DNA from: Phycisphaerales bacterium UBA1926
GTDB taxonomy: Bacteria; Planctomycetota; Phycisphaerae; Phycisphaerales; UBA1924
Assembly (NCBI GenBank): GCA_002337215.1
Contig: DDFO01000008.1
Location: forward strand, 135,375-161,320
Direction of reading: 5' to 3'
Length of the DNA stretch: 25,946 nucleotides
Shown: one piece after another, positions 1-11,500 of the stretch
Layout: each line of letters begins with the position of its first letter
Position numbering within the stretch: the first letter of the stretch is position 1
Made by a program: the position numbers and the translations under genes
The notes under the pieces: model-generated
Told to the model about the DNA's origin: nothing
Seen by the model: only the letters and a program-made list of their open reading frames with translations
Databases searched by the model: none

Positions 1-899
1 CAGAAGAAGTGCTGGTAGAGAACGGGGTCGCCGCCCATGCCGGGGTCGAAGATGCCGACGTGGAAGACGCGCTCGAAGATGAGCAGCAGGAGCGTGATGC
101 CGATGACGGGGGTCGCGAGGACCTGGATGATGCTGGTTGCGTAGAGGGCCCAGATGAACAGGGGCATGTCGAACCAGCCCATGCCCGGGGCGCGGAGTTT
201 GTGGGTGGTGACGATAAAGTTGAGGCCCGTCAGGATCGAGCTGAACCCGAGGACGAAGGCCGCGAGGACCATGAAGACGACGCGGAGATGCTCGGCATCG
301 GTTGTCGTTGAGTACGGCGTGTAGAACGTCCACCCCGTATCGACACCGCCCAGCACGATCGAGGCGACGCCGAACATCGAACCGCCCACGTAGATGTACC
401 AGCTCAATAGGTTGAGTCTTGGGAAGGCGACGTCCTTCGCCCCCAGCATGATGGGCAGCAGGAAGTTGCCCAGGCTCGCGGGGATCGATGGCACGATGAA
501 CATGAAGACCATGATCGCGCCGTGGAGAGTGAACAGGCGGTTGTAGGTGTTGTTGCCGGTGTCGGGGGTGAACACGCGGACGGCCTCGCCCGTCTCCGCG
601 TTGATCTCGGTTTTGCCGAAATTGAAGATCTGCCCGGTCGTCGCGATCTCGCCCGCGGCGTTCTGGACCTGACGCACCGGTTCCATGAGCTCGTAGCGCA
701 CCGCGAGCGCGGCGGCACCGCCCAGGAAGAACATGAACAGCACGGCGAAGAGGTACATCACGCCGATCTTCTTGTGATCGACGGTGGTCGCCCAGTTCAG
801 GACGTCGGCGAGCAAGCTGCCTCGCGACTGGAAGTAAGGCCCGTCGTGGTGCCCGTGGTCGTCTGCTGGCAGATCGGTTGTTCGGTCGATCGTGCTCAT
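1..899 (-). CDS. ctaD: Cytochrome c oxidase subunit I, 3' part beyond the window
   Basis: Heme-copper oxidase catalytic subunit; it reduces O2 and pumps protons in the inner membrane. The ATG is at 899 and 299 complete codons are present before the left edge, so the CDS is partial. Visible features are TM I near residues 45-66 ([11 protein letters not shown]), the LHGAIMVF motif with H126 as the expected low-spin heme a ligand, and the conserved stretch [11 protein letters not shown] at the cut, just before the CuB/heme a3 ligands. An extra segment of about 35-40 residues (roughly 78-117) lies between TM I and TM II, where most family members have a short loop. The N-terminus has a small His cluster (DDHGHHDG). 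The gene follows subunit II by 75 bp and is the last gene visible in the ACIII-oxidase operon. Subunits III and IV would be expected further left. The family call is secure; the three-letter symbol is by homology (coxN is also used). Confidence 0.95.
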   Translation of the reverse strand, partial: MSTIDRTTDLPADDHGHHDGPYFQSRGSLLADVLNWATTVDHKKIGVMYLFAVLFMFFLGGAAALAVRYELMEPVRQVQNAAGEIATTGQIFNFGKTEINAETGEAVRVFTPDTGNNTYNRLFTLHGAIMVFMFIVPSIPASLGNFLLPIMLGAKDVAFPRLNLLSWYIYVGGSMFGVASIVLGGVDTGWTFYTPYSTTTDAEHLRVVFMVLAAFVLGFSSILTGLNFIVTTHKLRAPGMGWFDMPLFIWALYATSIIQVLATPVIGITLLLLIFERVFHVGIFDPGMGGDPVLYQHFF

Positions 900-974
900 C
901 GGTCTGCTCCTCCCGCCCGCGGCGGGTGTGGGTGCCGGATCTTGAACATATGGGGGCCGGCGCCCCGGAACGAA

Positions 975-2210
975 TCAGTCGGTCGGAAGTGGGGCTTGGT
1001 CGGCACCCTCTGCCGCATCATTGGTGTCGGTGTTCTGTGAGTCCGCCGGGTCTCCCGGGGCGGTCTCGGCTCCGGCGTCTCCGGTCTCGCCCTGCTCGGC
1101 GGGGTCGGCGGGGGTCGATCCCCTGTCGCTGAGGCTCTTCATGTAAGCGATCAGCCCGTCGAGTTGGACATCGCTGAGCAGGCCCTGGAACTGCGGCATC
1201 ACGTTCGCATACCCCGCGTGGATCTTTCGACCCGGATACAGGATCGATTCGCGGAGATAGTTCTCGTCCGCGAGGACCGTGGTGCCGTCGGCGAGAGGCT
1301 GCTCGTACCCGTAGAGGTTGAGCCAGGTCGGCCCGGTGTTGGCCGCCCCGTCGGCGGAGTGGCACGTGGCGCACTTGGAGGTAAAGACACCCGCGCCGAT
1401 CTCGACGGGGGACTTGTTGCCGATGTCGAATTCGTCCATCGCCCTTGCATATCCCGCGGCGTTCATAACGCGGAGCACGCCCGCCATCTCGGAGTGGTAG
1501 TCGCCGCAGTACTCGGCGCAGAAGATCCAGTGGTCCTGATAGGCGCCGTACTCGGGGTGGACGTCCGCGTCCGCCGGGAGCTTCTGGGTCCGGAAGGAGT
1601 ATCCCGTGTAGCGGTTGGGGAACAGGTCCGATTTGACTCGGTAATCGGGGATCCAGAACGAGTGGATCACGTCTTGGCTCGTCATCGTCAGCGAGACAAG
1701 GGTGTCCTCGGGAACGATAAAGACGGGCGCGGTGCGGGTGCCTCCCGGGTCGAGCGTGAGGTTCCACTGGCTCTCCGCCCCGTTGGGATAGGTGACACCC
1801 CAGCCCCACTTCCAGCCCTTGAGGTTGAGTTCGAGCGCGTCGCTCGAACCGATCTGGCGGGTGGTGTAGGTCCAGAGGCCGAGGAAGAAGATGACCAACA
1901 GGGCCGACGAGGGGACGACGGTCCAGAAGATCTCGAGCGGGCCGTTATGAGCGGGGCTGCGCTGGATCGGGACGCCCGGCTTGCGGCGGTACTTGAAGAA
2001 GCACCAGTAGACCATCAGCCCCATCAGCAGAACAAAGAAGAACACGCTGAACCAGAAGATCAGCATGAACAGGCCGTCGGTTTCGATCGCCGCGTCGTTC
2101 ATCCCGGCGCTGCGGAAGAAGAAACCGCTGAGCCCTTCGCCGGCGTTGGCGGGGTGCTCATGGGCGAGCTTGAGCGGGGGGACTGTGGCGAGTGTCAGCA
2201 GCGGGTGCAT
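975..2210 (-). CDS. ctaC: Cytochrome c oxidase subunit II with fused cytochrome c domain (caa3 type)
   Basis: Electron entry subunit of the oxidase, 411 aa with an ATG start. Order of parts: N-terminal segment, TM I about residues 47-70, TM II about 95-116, cupredoxin domain with the tryptophan-rich KGWKWGWG at 131-138, CuA ligands H183, C231, E233, C235, H239 and M242 (CAEYCGDYHSEM), then a C-terminal cytochrome c domain with CATCH at 280-284 and a likely axial Met at 338 (NVMPQF). The last 50 residues are low-complexity and rich in Asp, Glu, Pro and Ala, probably a disordered acidic tail. The fused cytochrome c marks this as caa3-like and lets ACIII pass electrons directly. The gene lies 30 bp downstream of the SCO gene and 75 bp upstream of subunit I, consistent with co-transcription and co-assembly. 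Confidence 0.95.
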   Translation of the reverse strand: MHPLLTLATVPPLKLAHEHPANAGEGLSGFFFRSAGMNDAAIETDGLFMLIFWFSVFFFVLLMGLMVYWCFFKYRRKPGVPIQRSPAHNGPLEIFWTVVPSSALLVIFFLGLWTYTTRQIGSSDALELNLKGWKWGWGVTYPNGAESQWNLTLDPGGTRTAPVFIVPEDTLVSLTMTSQDVIHSFWIPDYRVKSDLFPNRYTGYSFRTQKLPADADVHPEYGAYQDHWIFCAEYCGDYHSEMAGVLRVMNAAGYARAMDEFDIGNKSPVEIGAGVFTSKCATCHSADGAANTGPTWLNLYGYEQPLADGTTVLADENYLRESILYPGRKIHAGYANVMPQFQGLLSDVQLDGLIAYMKSLSDRGSTPADPAEQGETGDAGAETAPGDPADSQNTDTNDAAEGADQAPLPTD

Positions 2211-2240
2211 GGGTGCGTCCTGGGTCTTGCGGTATGCTCG

Positions 2241-3251
2241 TCAGGCCGACAGCGCGGCCGGGCTCCCGTTCGATGATTCCGTTCCGGTGTTCGTTGACGC
2301 GCGAGAGCTCGTTTCGGTTTCGGGGGTCCCGCTCCGGTTCCGCGCTTTCTCCCACGCGAACAGCCCGCCGATCAGCACGACGAGCCCGATGATCGTGAGC
2401 ACGCCCGCCACTCGCATGACCGCCATCGCCTCCATCGTGTACGCGCCGGCGAGCGGGTCGAAGCGGTAGCAGTAATGCAGGATGCGGTCGCCCAGACTCT
2501 CGGCGATGCGGCCCTCGCTCGCGTCGAGCAGGCTGAGCTTCATCTGCTTGGCAGGAAAGTCGAAGCCGTAGATGTAACGCGTCAGTTTGCCTTCGGGCGA
2601 CGTGACCAGAACCGCGCTGGGATGGCTGAACTCACCGTTTGGCAGGGCCTTGAACCCCCAGCCGAGCGAGCCGGCGAACTCGGCGATGCTGGTCTCGTCG
2701 CCGGTCAGGAAGTGCCAGCCTTCCTGCACGGCCGATTCGTCCCGGGCCGCCCCGGCGGTGTAGGACGACGCGTACCGCATCTTCGCCGCGTTCGATTCGG
2801 TCGGCCCTTCTGACGGATCGATGCTGAACACGATGACCGAGAAGTCCTCGCCGATCGTGTAGTCGAGGTCTCGGAACGAGTTCGTGAGCCGCTCGAGAAC
2901 GAGCGGGCAGATTGTCGGGCACCCGAAATAGACCGGGGCGATGACGACCGGCTTGTCGCCGTTGAAGATCTCTGCCAGCGGGAGTGAGCGCCCGGCTGAG
3001 TCGGTGAACGTCAGACGGGTTGCGACCGAGAGGCCCAGTTTCTCGTCGACTTCGACGCCCTGGATCTGCTCGGGAAGTTCGTCCATGAGCACCTGGGCGC
3101 TGGCACCGGGCGTCGCGACAAGGGCGGCGGAGACGGCGGCGAACGTTGCGCACGCGGCGAAGGCCCGGGCGATGCCGGGCAGAGCACGCGCGGCGAGCCG
3201 GCAGATGCCGGTCTTGGCTCGGGCTCGGGATGTGCGCACGCGGTCAGCCAT
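2241..3251 (-). CDS. SCO1/SenC family copper chaperone
   Basis: Thioredoxin-fold copper protein that helps assemble the CuA site of subunit II; 336 aa. It shows a long N-terminal signal or anchor (residues 1-52), the CxxxC copper site at C111 and C115 (GCPTICP), the third ligand H210 in FSHPSAVLV, the family CYRFDP segment at 261-266, and a second hydrophobic segment at about 279-299 followed by a Ser/Thr-rich tail. SCO proteins usually have only an N-terminal anchor, so the C-terminal TM segment suggests tethering at that end after signal cleavage (inference). Its ATG overlaps the end of the upstream small membrane protein gene by 8 bp, which suggests translational coupling. The oxidase subunit II it should serve is encoded 30 bp downstream. 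Confidence 0.93.
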   Translation of the reverse strand: MADRVRTSRARAKTGICRLAARALPGIARAFAACATFAAVSAALVATPGASAQVLMDELPEQIQGVEVDEKLGLSVATRLTFTDSAGRSLPLAEIFNGDKPVVIAPVYFGCPTICPLVLERLTNSFRDLDYTIGEDFSVIVFSIDPSEGPTESNAAKMRYASSYTAGAARDESAVQEGWHFLTGDETSIAEFAGSLGWGFKALPNGEFSHPSAVLVTSPEGKLTRYIYGFDFPAKQMKLSLLDASEGRIAESLGDRILHYCYRFDPLAGAYTMEAMAVMRVAGVLTIIGLVVLIGGLFAWEKARNRSGTPETETSSRASTNTGTESSNGSPAALSA

Positions 3252-3732
3252 CCGTGTGGGCGTGCTCCTCTCCGGTCGATGCCGACGGGACGATCTCGGT
3301 GACGCCGCCGTGCGCGTTGCCGCTCTTCGGCGTGGAAGGCCCGACCCAGGCGGCCCGCGCCCCGTCGTTGCCCTCGGCGTAGTCCGCGACGACCGCGTCC
3401 ATCGCGTCGTCGATCGAGATGTTCACCGTGCCGGCGGCCCGATCGACCCACCCCGACGACGAGAGCATCGCGTCGGATTGATCGCGGTAGGCGATGTACG
3501 CCTCGGCGGATCCGGTGCCCTCGTTCATCTCGGCCTTGCGGGTGTTGGCGTACTGCACGAAGTACATGCTCAGGAGCACGACGGTGAGCAGCACGCCGAA
3601 CACGATCGCGAGCAGCGTGAGCCCGATCGCGGTGGTGTTGACGTGGGACGCGTGTTCCTGCTGGGGCAGCGCCTCGTCGGAGCTGTGGCGGAACCAGTCG
3701 TCGTGTCCGTGTTGGTCGTTGTGGTCAGACAT
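3244..3732 (-). CDS. Small single-TM protein between actF and SCO
   Basis: 162 aa, ATG start with AAGGGA upstream. Residues 1-30 are polar and His-rich (MSDHNDQHGHDDWFRH), one strong TM segment spans about 35-60, and the remainder is soluble. It contains GWVDRAAGTVNISIDDAMDAV (about 94-114, written here as GWVD...GxVxIxID.AM), a pattern I recall from small proteins encoded next to SCO in other ACIII-oxidase operons; that recollection is not checked. The C-terminus is again His-bearing (EEHAHTDG). It lies 185 bp after actF and overlaps the SCO start by 8 bp. No enzymatic motif is visible. Likely roles, by position only, are an accessory subunit of the ACIII-oxidase supercomplex or a helper in copper delivery. 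Real gene: likely. Function: unknown. Confidence 0.85.
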   Translation of the reverse strand: MSDHNDQHGHDDWFRHSSDEALPQQEHASHVNTTAIGLTLLAIVFGVLLTVVLLSMYFVQYANTRKAEMNEGTGSAEAYIAYRDQSDAMLSSSGWVDRAAGTVNISIDDAMDAVVADYAEGNDGARAAWVGPSTPKSGNAHGGVTEIVPSASTGEEHAHTDG

Positions 3733-3917
3733 CGTGTCCCTTACGGCTTCGCGAGATCGGCTCGGGGTGATGCCGAATCCGATCCTGCGGGAATCATTCT
3801 TGTCAGGCCAGCACGCGCTGTCGGGTCATCCCACCCGATTCTGGGCAGGTGACTCGGCCCGGCTGACAATTATCGGACTCGATTCGCCCCCTCACGCCGG
3901 GTGATGGGGGTACTGGA

Positions 3918-5276
3918 TCAGACGTAGTTCTTGTGCTCGAGCGTCGTCGCGAGCCTCGGATCTTTCATGGGGATCAGCGGGGCCGACGCGAGCGCCCGCA
4001 TCAGGAACGAAGCGAACAGGGCGAGCCCACCGACCGACGCGACGACATCGATCCACCACGAGCCGGGGCCCGCGGGGTTCTCGACGCCGACGTACGCCAT
4101 GGGGCGGATGATCCAGGTGAGATCGAGGACCTGGAAGATGAGCAGGTACGCGGCCATGACAGCGGCGAGCAGCACGTTCCTCTTGACCTTCCGGCTGATG
4201 AGGATCATGAACGGGATGATGAAGTGCCCGATCACGAGGATCATCGACAGCACCTGCCAGCCGCCTTCCTGGCGGTAGACGTAGTAGGCCGTCTCCTCTG
4301 GGATGTTGGAGTACCAGATCAGGAAGTACTGGCTGAACGCGATGTAGGCCCAGAAGCAGGCGCCGAACGCGAAGAGCAGCTTGCCCAGGTCGTGGTAGTG
4401 CTCGTCGGTGACGATGCCGGTGAGCCGGCCCGTCAGACGGAGCACGCTGAATGTGATCGTGGTGACCGCGAGGGCGCTCATCGCGGCCCCGGCGAAGAAA
4501 TACACGCCCCACATGGTGCTGAAGAACCGGAAATCGAGGCTCATCAGGAAGTCGAACGAGGCGAAGGCGACGGTGAGCGCGAAGGCGAGGATGCCCCAGG
4601 ACGCACGCCGGCGGATCGCGCGGGTCAGCATCCGGTTGCCCGTCGCGTCCTGCTCGAGGCTCATCGAGAGGATCGAGCGGGCGAGGAAGAGCCAGATGCC
4701 GGCGTAGATCGCGAAGCGGACGAGCAGGAACCCGAGGTTCAGGTACCCGGACTTCTTCTCGAGCAGATAGCCGGGGTCTTCGGTGAGCCACTGGAACAGC
4801 ACGCCGTGCCCGGTGAACAGGCTCGAGAACAATTCGATGAGCACCACGGCGACCATGCCGAGCAGGGGGAGCCAGATCAGGCCGGCGGCCTGCTCCAACT
4901 GCCGGCGGAACGTCACGGGCCAGTACGCGTTGATCGCCTGGAAGAGCATCGTGAAGAACAGCGAGCCCAGGCAGATCGCGAGCACGGTGAACACCGCGAC
5001 CTCGAAGGACGCGAGGGCGTGCGTCGGGCTGTGCACGACGGCGCCGAGGGCGGTCAGCGCAAGGCAGCCCACCCCCACCACCGCGAGCCCGCCGCGGATC
5101 CCTGCGCCCGCGGACTCGGGGAGCCGGACGTTCTCGCCCTGCAGCGCCGGGTTGGCGGCGAGCGCGGCGAGACGCTTTTCGTACAGGTCATCGGTCATGA
5201 CCGGTCCCTCGCCGTGCTTGGCGGGCGAGGGGGCCGGGGTGACGGTGCCGTCGTAGTTCTTCTCAATACGGATCAC
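3918..5276 (-). CDS. actF: ACIII subunit ActF, quinol:cytochrome c oxidoreductase membrane subunit
   Basis: Polytopic membrane subunit of Alternative Complex III, about 452 aa with roughly ten hydrophobic segments. Recognisable motifs are SPTHALASFE near residue 83, FFTMLFQAINAYWPVTFRRQ near 107-126, and SQYFLIWYSNIPEET near 315-329, all typical of this family, which is a shortened relative of ActC. The start is uncertain. The first candidate is GTG at 5276, which overlaps the actE stop by 4 bp (GTGA) and has GGAAGG upstream. The second is ATG at 5198 (residue 27, MTDDLYEKR) with GAGGGA 9 bases upstream. I keep the longer form because of the 4-bp overlap, but residues 1-26 are low-complexity and may not be translated. 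The family identity does not depend on this. Confidence 0.93.
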   Translation of the reverse strand: MIRIEKNYDGTVTPAPSPAKHGEGPVMTDDLYEKRLAALAANPALQGENVRLPESAGAGIRGGLAVVGVGCLALTALGAVVHSPTHALASFEVAVFTVLAICLGSLFFTMLFQAINAYWPVTFRRQLEQAAGLIWLPLLGMVAVVLIELFSSLFTGHGVLFQWLTEDPGYLLEKKSGYLNLGFLLVRFAIYAGIWLFLARSILSMSLEQDATGNRMLTRAIRRRASWGILAFALTVAFASFDFLMSLDFRFFSTMWGVYFFAGAAMSALAVTTITFSVLRLTGRLTGIVTDEHYHDLGKLLFAFGACFWAYIAFSQYFLIWYSNIPEETAYYVYRQEGGWQVLSMILVIGHFIIPFMILISRKVKRNVLLAAVMAAYLLIFQVLDLTWIIRPMAYVGVENPAGPGSWWIDVVASVGGLALFASFLMRALASAPLIPMKDPRLATTLEHKNYV

Positions 5277-6097
5277 GAGTTACCGCCTTCCGTGGCGCCG
5301 GCTTCCGGGCTCGCCGACGCGGGCGTGGGCCTGCCGAGCTTGGCCTGCTGGTCGGGGGTCAGGTCTTCCCACGACGAGCCGCGGGCTTTCTGGAGCGTGC
5401 GGAGATACGCGACAACCGCCCAGGCATCCATCTCGTTGAGCGCGTGCTTGTAGCCGGGCATTTTGTTGGTGCCGTCGGGTGCCCAGACGCCGTTGAGGAT
5501 GGTCTCGAAGAGATAACCGTCCTTGCCCTGACGGTTGGTTCGGTCTCGATAGACCTCTCCGGTCAGGTTCGCGGGCGGGTAGGACCACTTCTTGCCGACC
5601 ATGCCGGCACCGTCGCCCGCGAAGCCGTGGCAGGCGACGCAGTAGATGTTGTACTGATGCTGGCCGCGTTCGATCATCTCGCGGCTGACGGTGACGGGGA
5701 TGGCATCGAGGTACGACTCGAAACCGTCCGACTCGACCACCTTGCCGGTGTAGACCGCGTCGTTGTCTTTCAGCATCGCGGCTCGCTCGGCCATATAGCC
5801 CTCGGCCCAGGCCTTATCGGCGTGGGCCGCGACATCGAACTCCGCCGACGCGAACGCGACGGCGTGCTCTGGTGTGGGCCGCGCGACACGCCCGTCGGCG
5901 AAGAAATCGCTCGCCTCCTGGGGGTCCCATCGCTGCTGCTTGTCCATGTCGGGGAAGAACTGACGCGGGCTCGCGTCGGTCCGCTCGCCCCGGCAGCCCG
6001 CGAGGGGGATCGCCGAGAGCGCCGCGAGCAGCGCGAGACCCAGCGACTTGCCGGGTGACGTGCTGGGTTTCGTGCTGGGTGTGGGAGTCGTGGTCAT
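5273..6097 (-). CDS. actE: ACIII subunit ActE, monoheme cytochrome c lipoprotein
   Basis: Periplasmic cytochrome c subunit of ACIII that receives electrons from the ActA/ActB side and hands them to the oxidase; 274 aa, ATG start. A hydrophobic signal at residues 17-34 ends in a lipobox (PLAGC, C35), so it should be a lipoprotein. One heme c site, CVACH, is at 153-157, with the likely axial Met at M213 (NKMPGY). Between the lipobox and the heme lies a family-typical region of about 110 residues with DMDKQQRWDP near 50-59. The C-terminal tail is Ala/Pro/Gly-rich. The gene follows actD by 58 bp and overlaps actF by 4 bp. Confidence 0.95.
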   Translation of the reverse strand: MTTTPTPSTKPSTSPGKSLGLALLAALSAIPLAGCRGERTDASPRQFFPDMDKQQRWDPQEASDFFADGRVARPTPEHAVAFASAEFDVAAHADKAWAEGYMAERAAMLKDNDAVYTGKVVESDGFESYLDAIPVTVSREMIERGQHQYNIYCVACHGFAGDGAGMVGKKWSYPPANLTGEVYRDRTNRQGKDGYLFETILNGVWAPDGTNKMPGYKHALNEMDAWAVVAYLRTLQKARGSSWEDLTPDQQAKLGRPTPASASPEAGATEGGNS

Positions 6098-6155
6098 GGT
6101 GCGTCCTGTCCCCGCCGGGCGTCGAGATCGACGCGCCGACGCGGGGCGTTGCGTT

Positions 6156-6770
6156 TTAGTCGTCGTCCTCGATGATCTCGATGTCGTTGCCGCCCGTGCT
6201 CTCGAGCAGCGCTCGGCTCGCCTCGGGGTCGAACGACTTGTCGGTCGCCTCGATCCCGATCATGAACTTGCCCTGGCTCGTGCCCAGGAAGCGGTCGCTG
6301 CTGAACAGCGGGTGGTTCCAGCGGGGCAGCCCGTTGAGCATGAGCATGCCGATGAGGGCCGCGAAGGCCGCGTGCAGCACGCCGAGCTCGAAGATGATCA
6401 TCGTGAACGGTTCCCACGCGCCGTAGGGCTTGCCCTGCACGGTGAACCCGGTGTAATCGACCGCGGTGATCCAGTACTGCAGGAGCCAGCCGCCGAACGC
6501 GCCGCCCAGGCCCACCTTGAAGACGATGTAGGGCAGGATGGTCCGCTTGACGCCCATCGCCTCTTCGATCCCGTGGATCGGGAAGGGGCTGTGGACATCC
6601 CACTTCTTGTAGCCCGCGTCGCGGATCTTCTCGGCCGCGTGGTACACGTCGGCGGGCGTGTCATACTCGGCGATCAGGCCGTGCACGCGCTTGCCGTTCT
6701 CGGTGACGTACTTCGGACGCGGCTTGGGCACGATCGGGAGATAGTCAGCAACGGTCTGGACAATGCTCAT
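6156..6770 (-). CDS. actD: ACIII subunit ActD, DUF3341 membrane protein
   Basis: 204-aa ACIII subunit with the DUF3341 layout: an N-terminal soluble ferredoxin-like portion with GLIAEYDTPADVYHAAEKIRD near residues 31-51 and WDVHSPFPIHGIEEAMG near 57-73, then two TM segments (about 82-105 and 120-150), then a soluble tail with FSSDRFLG and KFMIGIEA. It ends in an acidic stretch (EIIEDDD). ActD carries no cofactor and is thought to contact the ActC/ActF membrane arm. The ATG is separated from the actC stop by a single base, so the two genes are almost certainly translationally coupled. Confidence 0.94.
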   Translation of the reverse strand: MSIVQTVADYLPIVPKPRPKYVTENGKRVHGLIAEYDTPADVYHAAEKIRDAGYKKWDVHSPFPIHGIEEAMGVKRTILPYIVFKVGLGGAFGGWLLQYWITAVDYTGFTVQGKPYGAWEPFTMIIFELGVLHAAFAALIGMLMLNGLPRWNHPLFSSDRFLGTSQGKFMIGIEATDKSFDPEASRALLESTGGNDIEIIEDDD

Positions 6771-6771
6771 C

Positions 6772-8442
<1,671 letters not shown>

Positions 8443-8468
8443 GCGCTCAGTCTCCGATCTGCAAACCT

Positions 8469-8486
8469 CGCCGCACGTCCGCGGCG
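8469..8486. repeat. Inverted repeat in the actB-actC spacer
   Basis: CGCCGC and GCGGCG form a perfect 6-bp stem around a 6-base loop within the 107-bp gap between actB and actC. There is no T-run on the minus strand, so it does not look like a strong terminator. It could be an mRNA-processing or partial-attenuation hairpin that sets subunit ratios, or chance in GC-rich DNA. Confidence 0.4.
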
Positions 8487-8549
8487 TTCATCGAACCGTT
8501 TCTTCGACACCATCTCGAGACTCACAACTCGAAACGCGGGAATCGAAAC

Positions 8550-11500
8550 TCAGGAGAGCACCCGCAGGCTCGCGCGGTATCCCTCGTCCATGAATCGCTT
8601 GGCGGGGTCCACGAACGAGTGCTCGCCGTGGCTGTCGCCGCCCTCGCCATCGCCGTGCCCGTTCTCATCGTGGCCGGCGTCATGGCCGTGGTCGCCGTGG
8701 CCGCCGCCGTGATGCGCGAGCGGATCCTTGAGGTACTCCTCGATCTCCGACTCGCTCATCCCGCGCCAGGCGAGTTCCATCTTCAGCAGCGGCTCGTTGG
8801 GGTTGCGGACCCGGAGCATGTGGCTCGTGCGGGGCCGCGTGTTCAGATAGCCGAGCAGCATGTACGACCGCTCGCTCATCCGGCTCGCGTGCACCTCGCT
8901 CGACTCATCGAGGATGTCGCCGAAGACGATCGAATCGCTGGGGCACGCCTGCTGGCAGGCGACCTGGAAGAACCCGTCGGGGATCGGGGCGGACTCGGTC
9001 CAGTGCCCCTTCACCTTGCTCTCCTGCCGGGCCGCGTTGACCCGCTGGATGCAGTAGGTGCACTTCTCCATCACACCCCGGCTGCGGACCGTGACATCCG
9101 GGTTGTTCTTCATCTTGCTGATCTCGTCGAGCTTCTCGCGAAGACGCGGCGGGATCAGGTTCTTGTTGAACTTCTTCTGGTCGATGCCCTCGTCGCCGAA
9201 GACCGCTTCGGACCCCAGGAACGCGCCGTTGTACTTTGTGACGGCGTAGTCGAAGAAGTTGAACCGGCGGACCTTGTAGGGGCAGTTGTTGGCGCAGTAC
9301 CGCGTGCCGATGCAGCGGTTGTACGCCATGTTGTTCGTGCCCTCGGGGCCGTGCACGGTCGCCGTCACCGGGCACACCGTTTCGCACGGCGCGTTCTCGC
9401 AGTGCACGCACGCGACGGGCTGCCCGATCATCTCCTCGGGCTCGTTGAGATCATCGCCAGAGAAGTAGCGGTCCACGCGGATCCACTGCATCTCCCGGCC
9501 CTTGGCGACCTCGGTCCGCCCCACGATCGGGATGTTGTTCTCGCTCTGGCACGCCACCGTGCACAGGTTGCACCCGGTGCACGAGGACAGGTCGATCGTC
9601 ATCCCCCACTGCGGGCCCTGGGCGTACCGCGCGCCGGCCTTCGGATCGACCGCCGACTCGTTGAACGGGTTCTTGTACGCCCCGACGTTGTCGGGCGTGT
9701 GGCTCATCTCGCCCATCTGCTCGGCGAGGTTGAGCGCGTCGGTCCGTCGCTCGGTCTTGTAGATCAGGTCCTTCTCATCGACCCGGGGCGAATCCGCGTG
9801 TTCGTCGAACCACTTCTTGTCGATCGCGCGGACGATCGTCGTCCGGCCCTCGAGGCTCCAGTGGTTCTGCGTGCTCGCGAGATCACGCGACCCGCCCGAC
9901 CGCTCGAGCGTCGCGCCAGAGGCCGTGCTCATCGCCGCGGGGGTGCGGAGGGGGTAGGCGTTGAAGCCGACGCCGTTGCCGACGTTGCCGGTCGTCCGGC
10001 CGTACCCCAGTTGCACGTGCGCGACGCCGTCGGCGACGCCCGGGCAGACCCAGACCGCGACCTCCTGCTCGACGCCGTTGATGGTCAGCGTCGCGAGGCG
10101 GGCCTGGGGGATCTGGGCGCGGGTGTACATGCCCGCCATGCCGCCCTTGGGCAGCAGGCGCAGCTCTTCGGCCGTCGCGGGGCTCAGGACAACCGGGTTC
10201 TCCCAGACGACGCTCGTGCCCTTCTGGGGAAGTTCCTGCAGCCAGCCGTTGTTCCAGTAGCGACCGTCGCCGATCCGGCCCGTCTCGAAGACGACCTCGA
10301 GCGACTCGGCCGTCGGCGCGGAGCCGAGCGTCAGCCCACGCACCGCGTCGGAGACGCCGCGAACGTTCAGACGGGCGTTCTCGTCCCGCCAATCGCTGTT
10401 GCCGGAGACGAAGCCGTCGTGGAGGGCCCGGCGGAACTTCTTGTCGAAGCCGCTCGCGCCGAGGGCCGCGGTCCACGCCTCGCTGAGCAGCGTGTGCCCG
10501 TCGGGCGATTCGACGCCCGCGAGGTACGCGACGAACTCGTTCTCGCTCATCGCGGGCTCGTAGAGGGGCGCGATCATGGGCTGGATCGCCGACACCGTGC
10601 CGTCGTACGACTCGGTGTCTCCCCAGCTCTCGAGGAACGTCGCCGCGTTGAGCTCCCAGGTCGATGCCTGGGTCGTTTCGGTCGGCATCGTGCTCAGCGC
10701 GATCGTGGCGCCGCCGTTCGCTGCGACACCCGCGAACGCCTCGGCGAAGCCCAGCCCGCCCGGCGCGTCGTGCACCGGGTTCGCGTTGATGGTCACGACC
10801 GTCGAGATCGACCCCGCGTCCATCTTGTCGGTGAGCCCCGCGAGCGAAAGCAGCGGGTGGGACGCCTCGGTCGCGCTCGTCGCGAGATACTTGACCTTCG
10901 CGCCCAACGCCGAGTTCATCGCGGCCGCGAGTGCGTGCACCTGGGCGGGCTGTGTGTTCCCGGCAACGACGACCGCGTGCCGACCGGCCCGCTTCAGGTC
11001 CGCCGCGACCGCCTGCGCCCGCGCTTCGTCTGCCTCGCTCAAGGCCGACGCCGGGATCGACCCGACGACGCCCGCGGCTGACGAACCGTTCAGCACCAGC
11101 GACGCGACCCGCGCCGCGAACGCCGTGGTCTGGCTCGGTGCCATCCGCCAGCGGTGGTCGGCCATTGAGCCCGTGCCGCTCGGGTGGGCCTCGCAGACAT
11201 AGAGCCTGCTCATCGCGTCGCCCGATTTTTCGACCCGGCGCGTCGCCGCGAACGAACGCGACTCGTTGATGTGGTTGGGACCTTCCGTGAGGAAGTCCGC
11301 GTCGAGGCTCAGCACCGCTTCGGCGCCGTCGAAATCGTGCAGCACGCGACGCGGCGAGCCGAACGCGATCTCGGTGCCCTCGAGCGAGCTGCGCCGGCTG
11401 TCGGCCGGGTCCCACCAGACCCACGTCGCGTTGGGGTATTCGTTGAGAAGCCGCTCGCGCAGGCCGTCGAGCGTGGGGCTCGTCTTCTTGTCGCAGATGA

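Noticed and set aside
3733..3917. Possible internal promoter in the actF to small-protein gap
   Set aside because: TTGTCA- and CTGACA-like hexamers occur, but none has a convincing -10 at proper spacing.
3933..5453. 506-codon plus-strand frame opposite actF
   Set aside because: Extremely rich in Asp, Glu, His and Arg, as expected for the complement of a hydrophobic membrane protein gene.
8630..8710. Simple GC-rich repeat in the 3' part of actB
   Set aside because: Explained by codons for the His/Gly/Asp-rich tail rather than a separate DNA repeat element.
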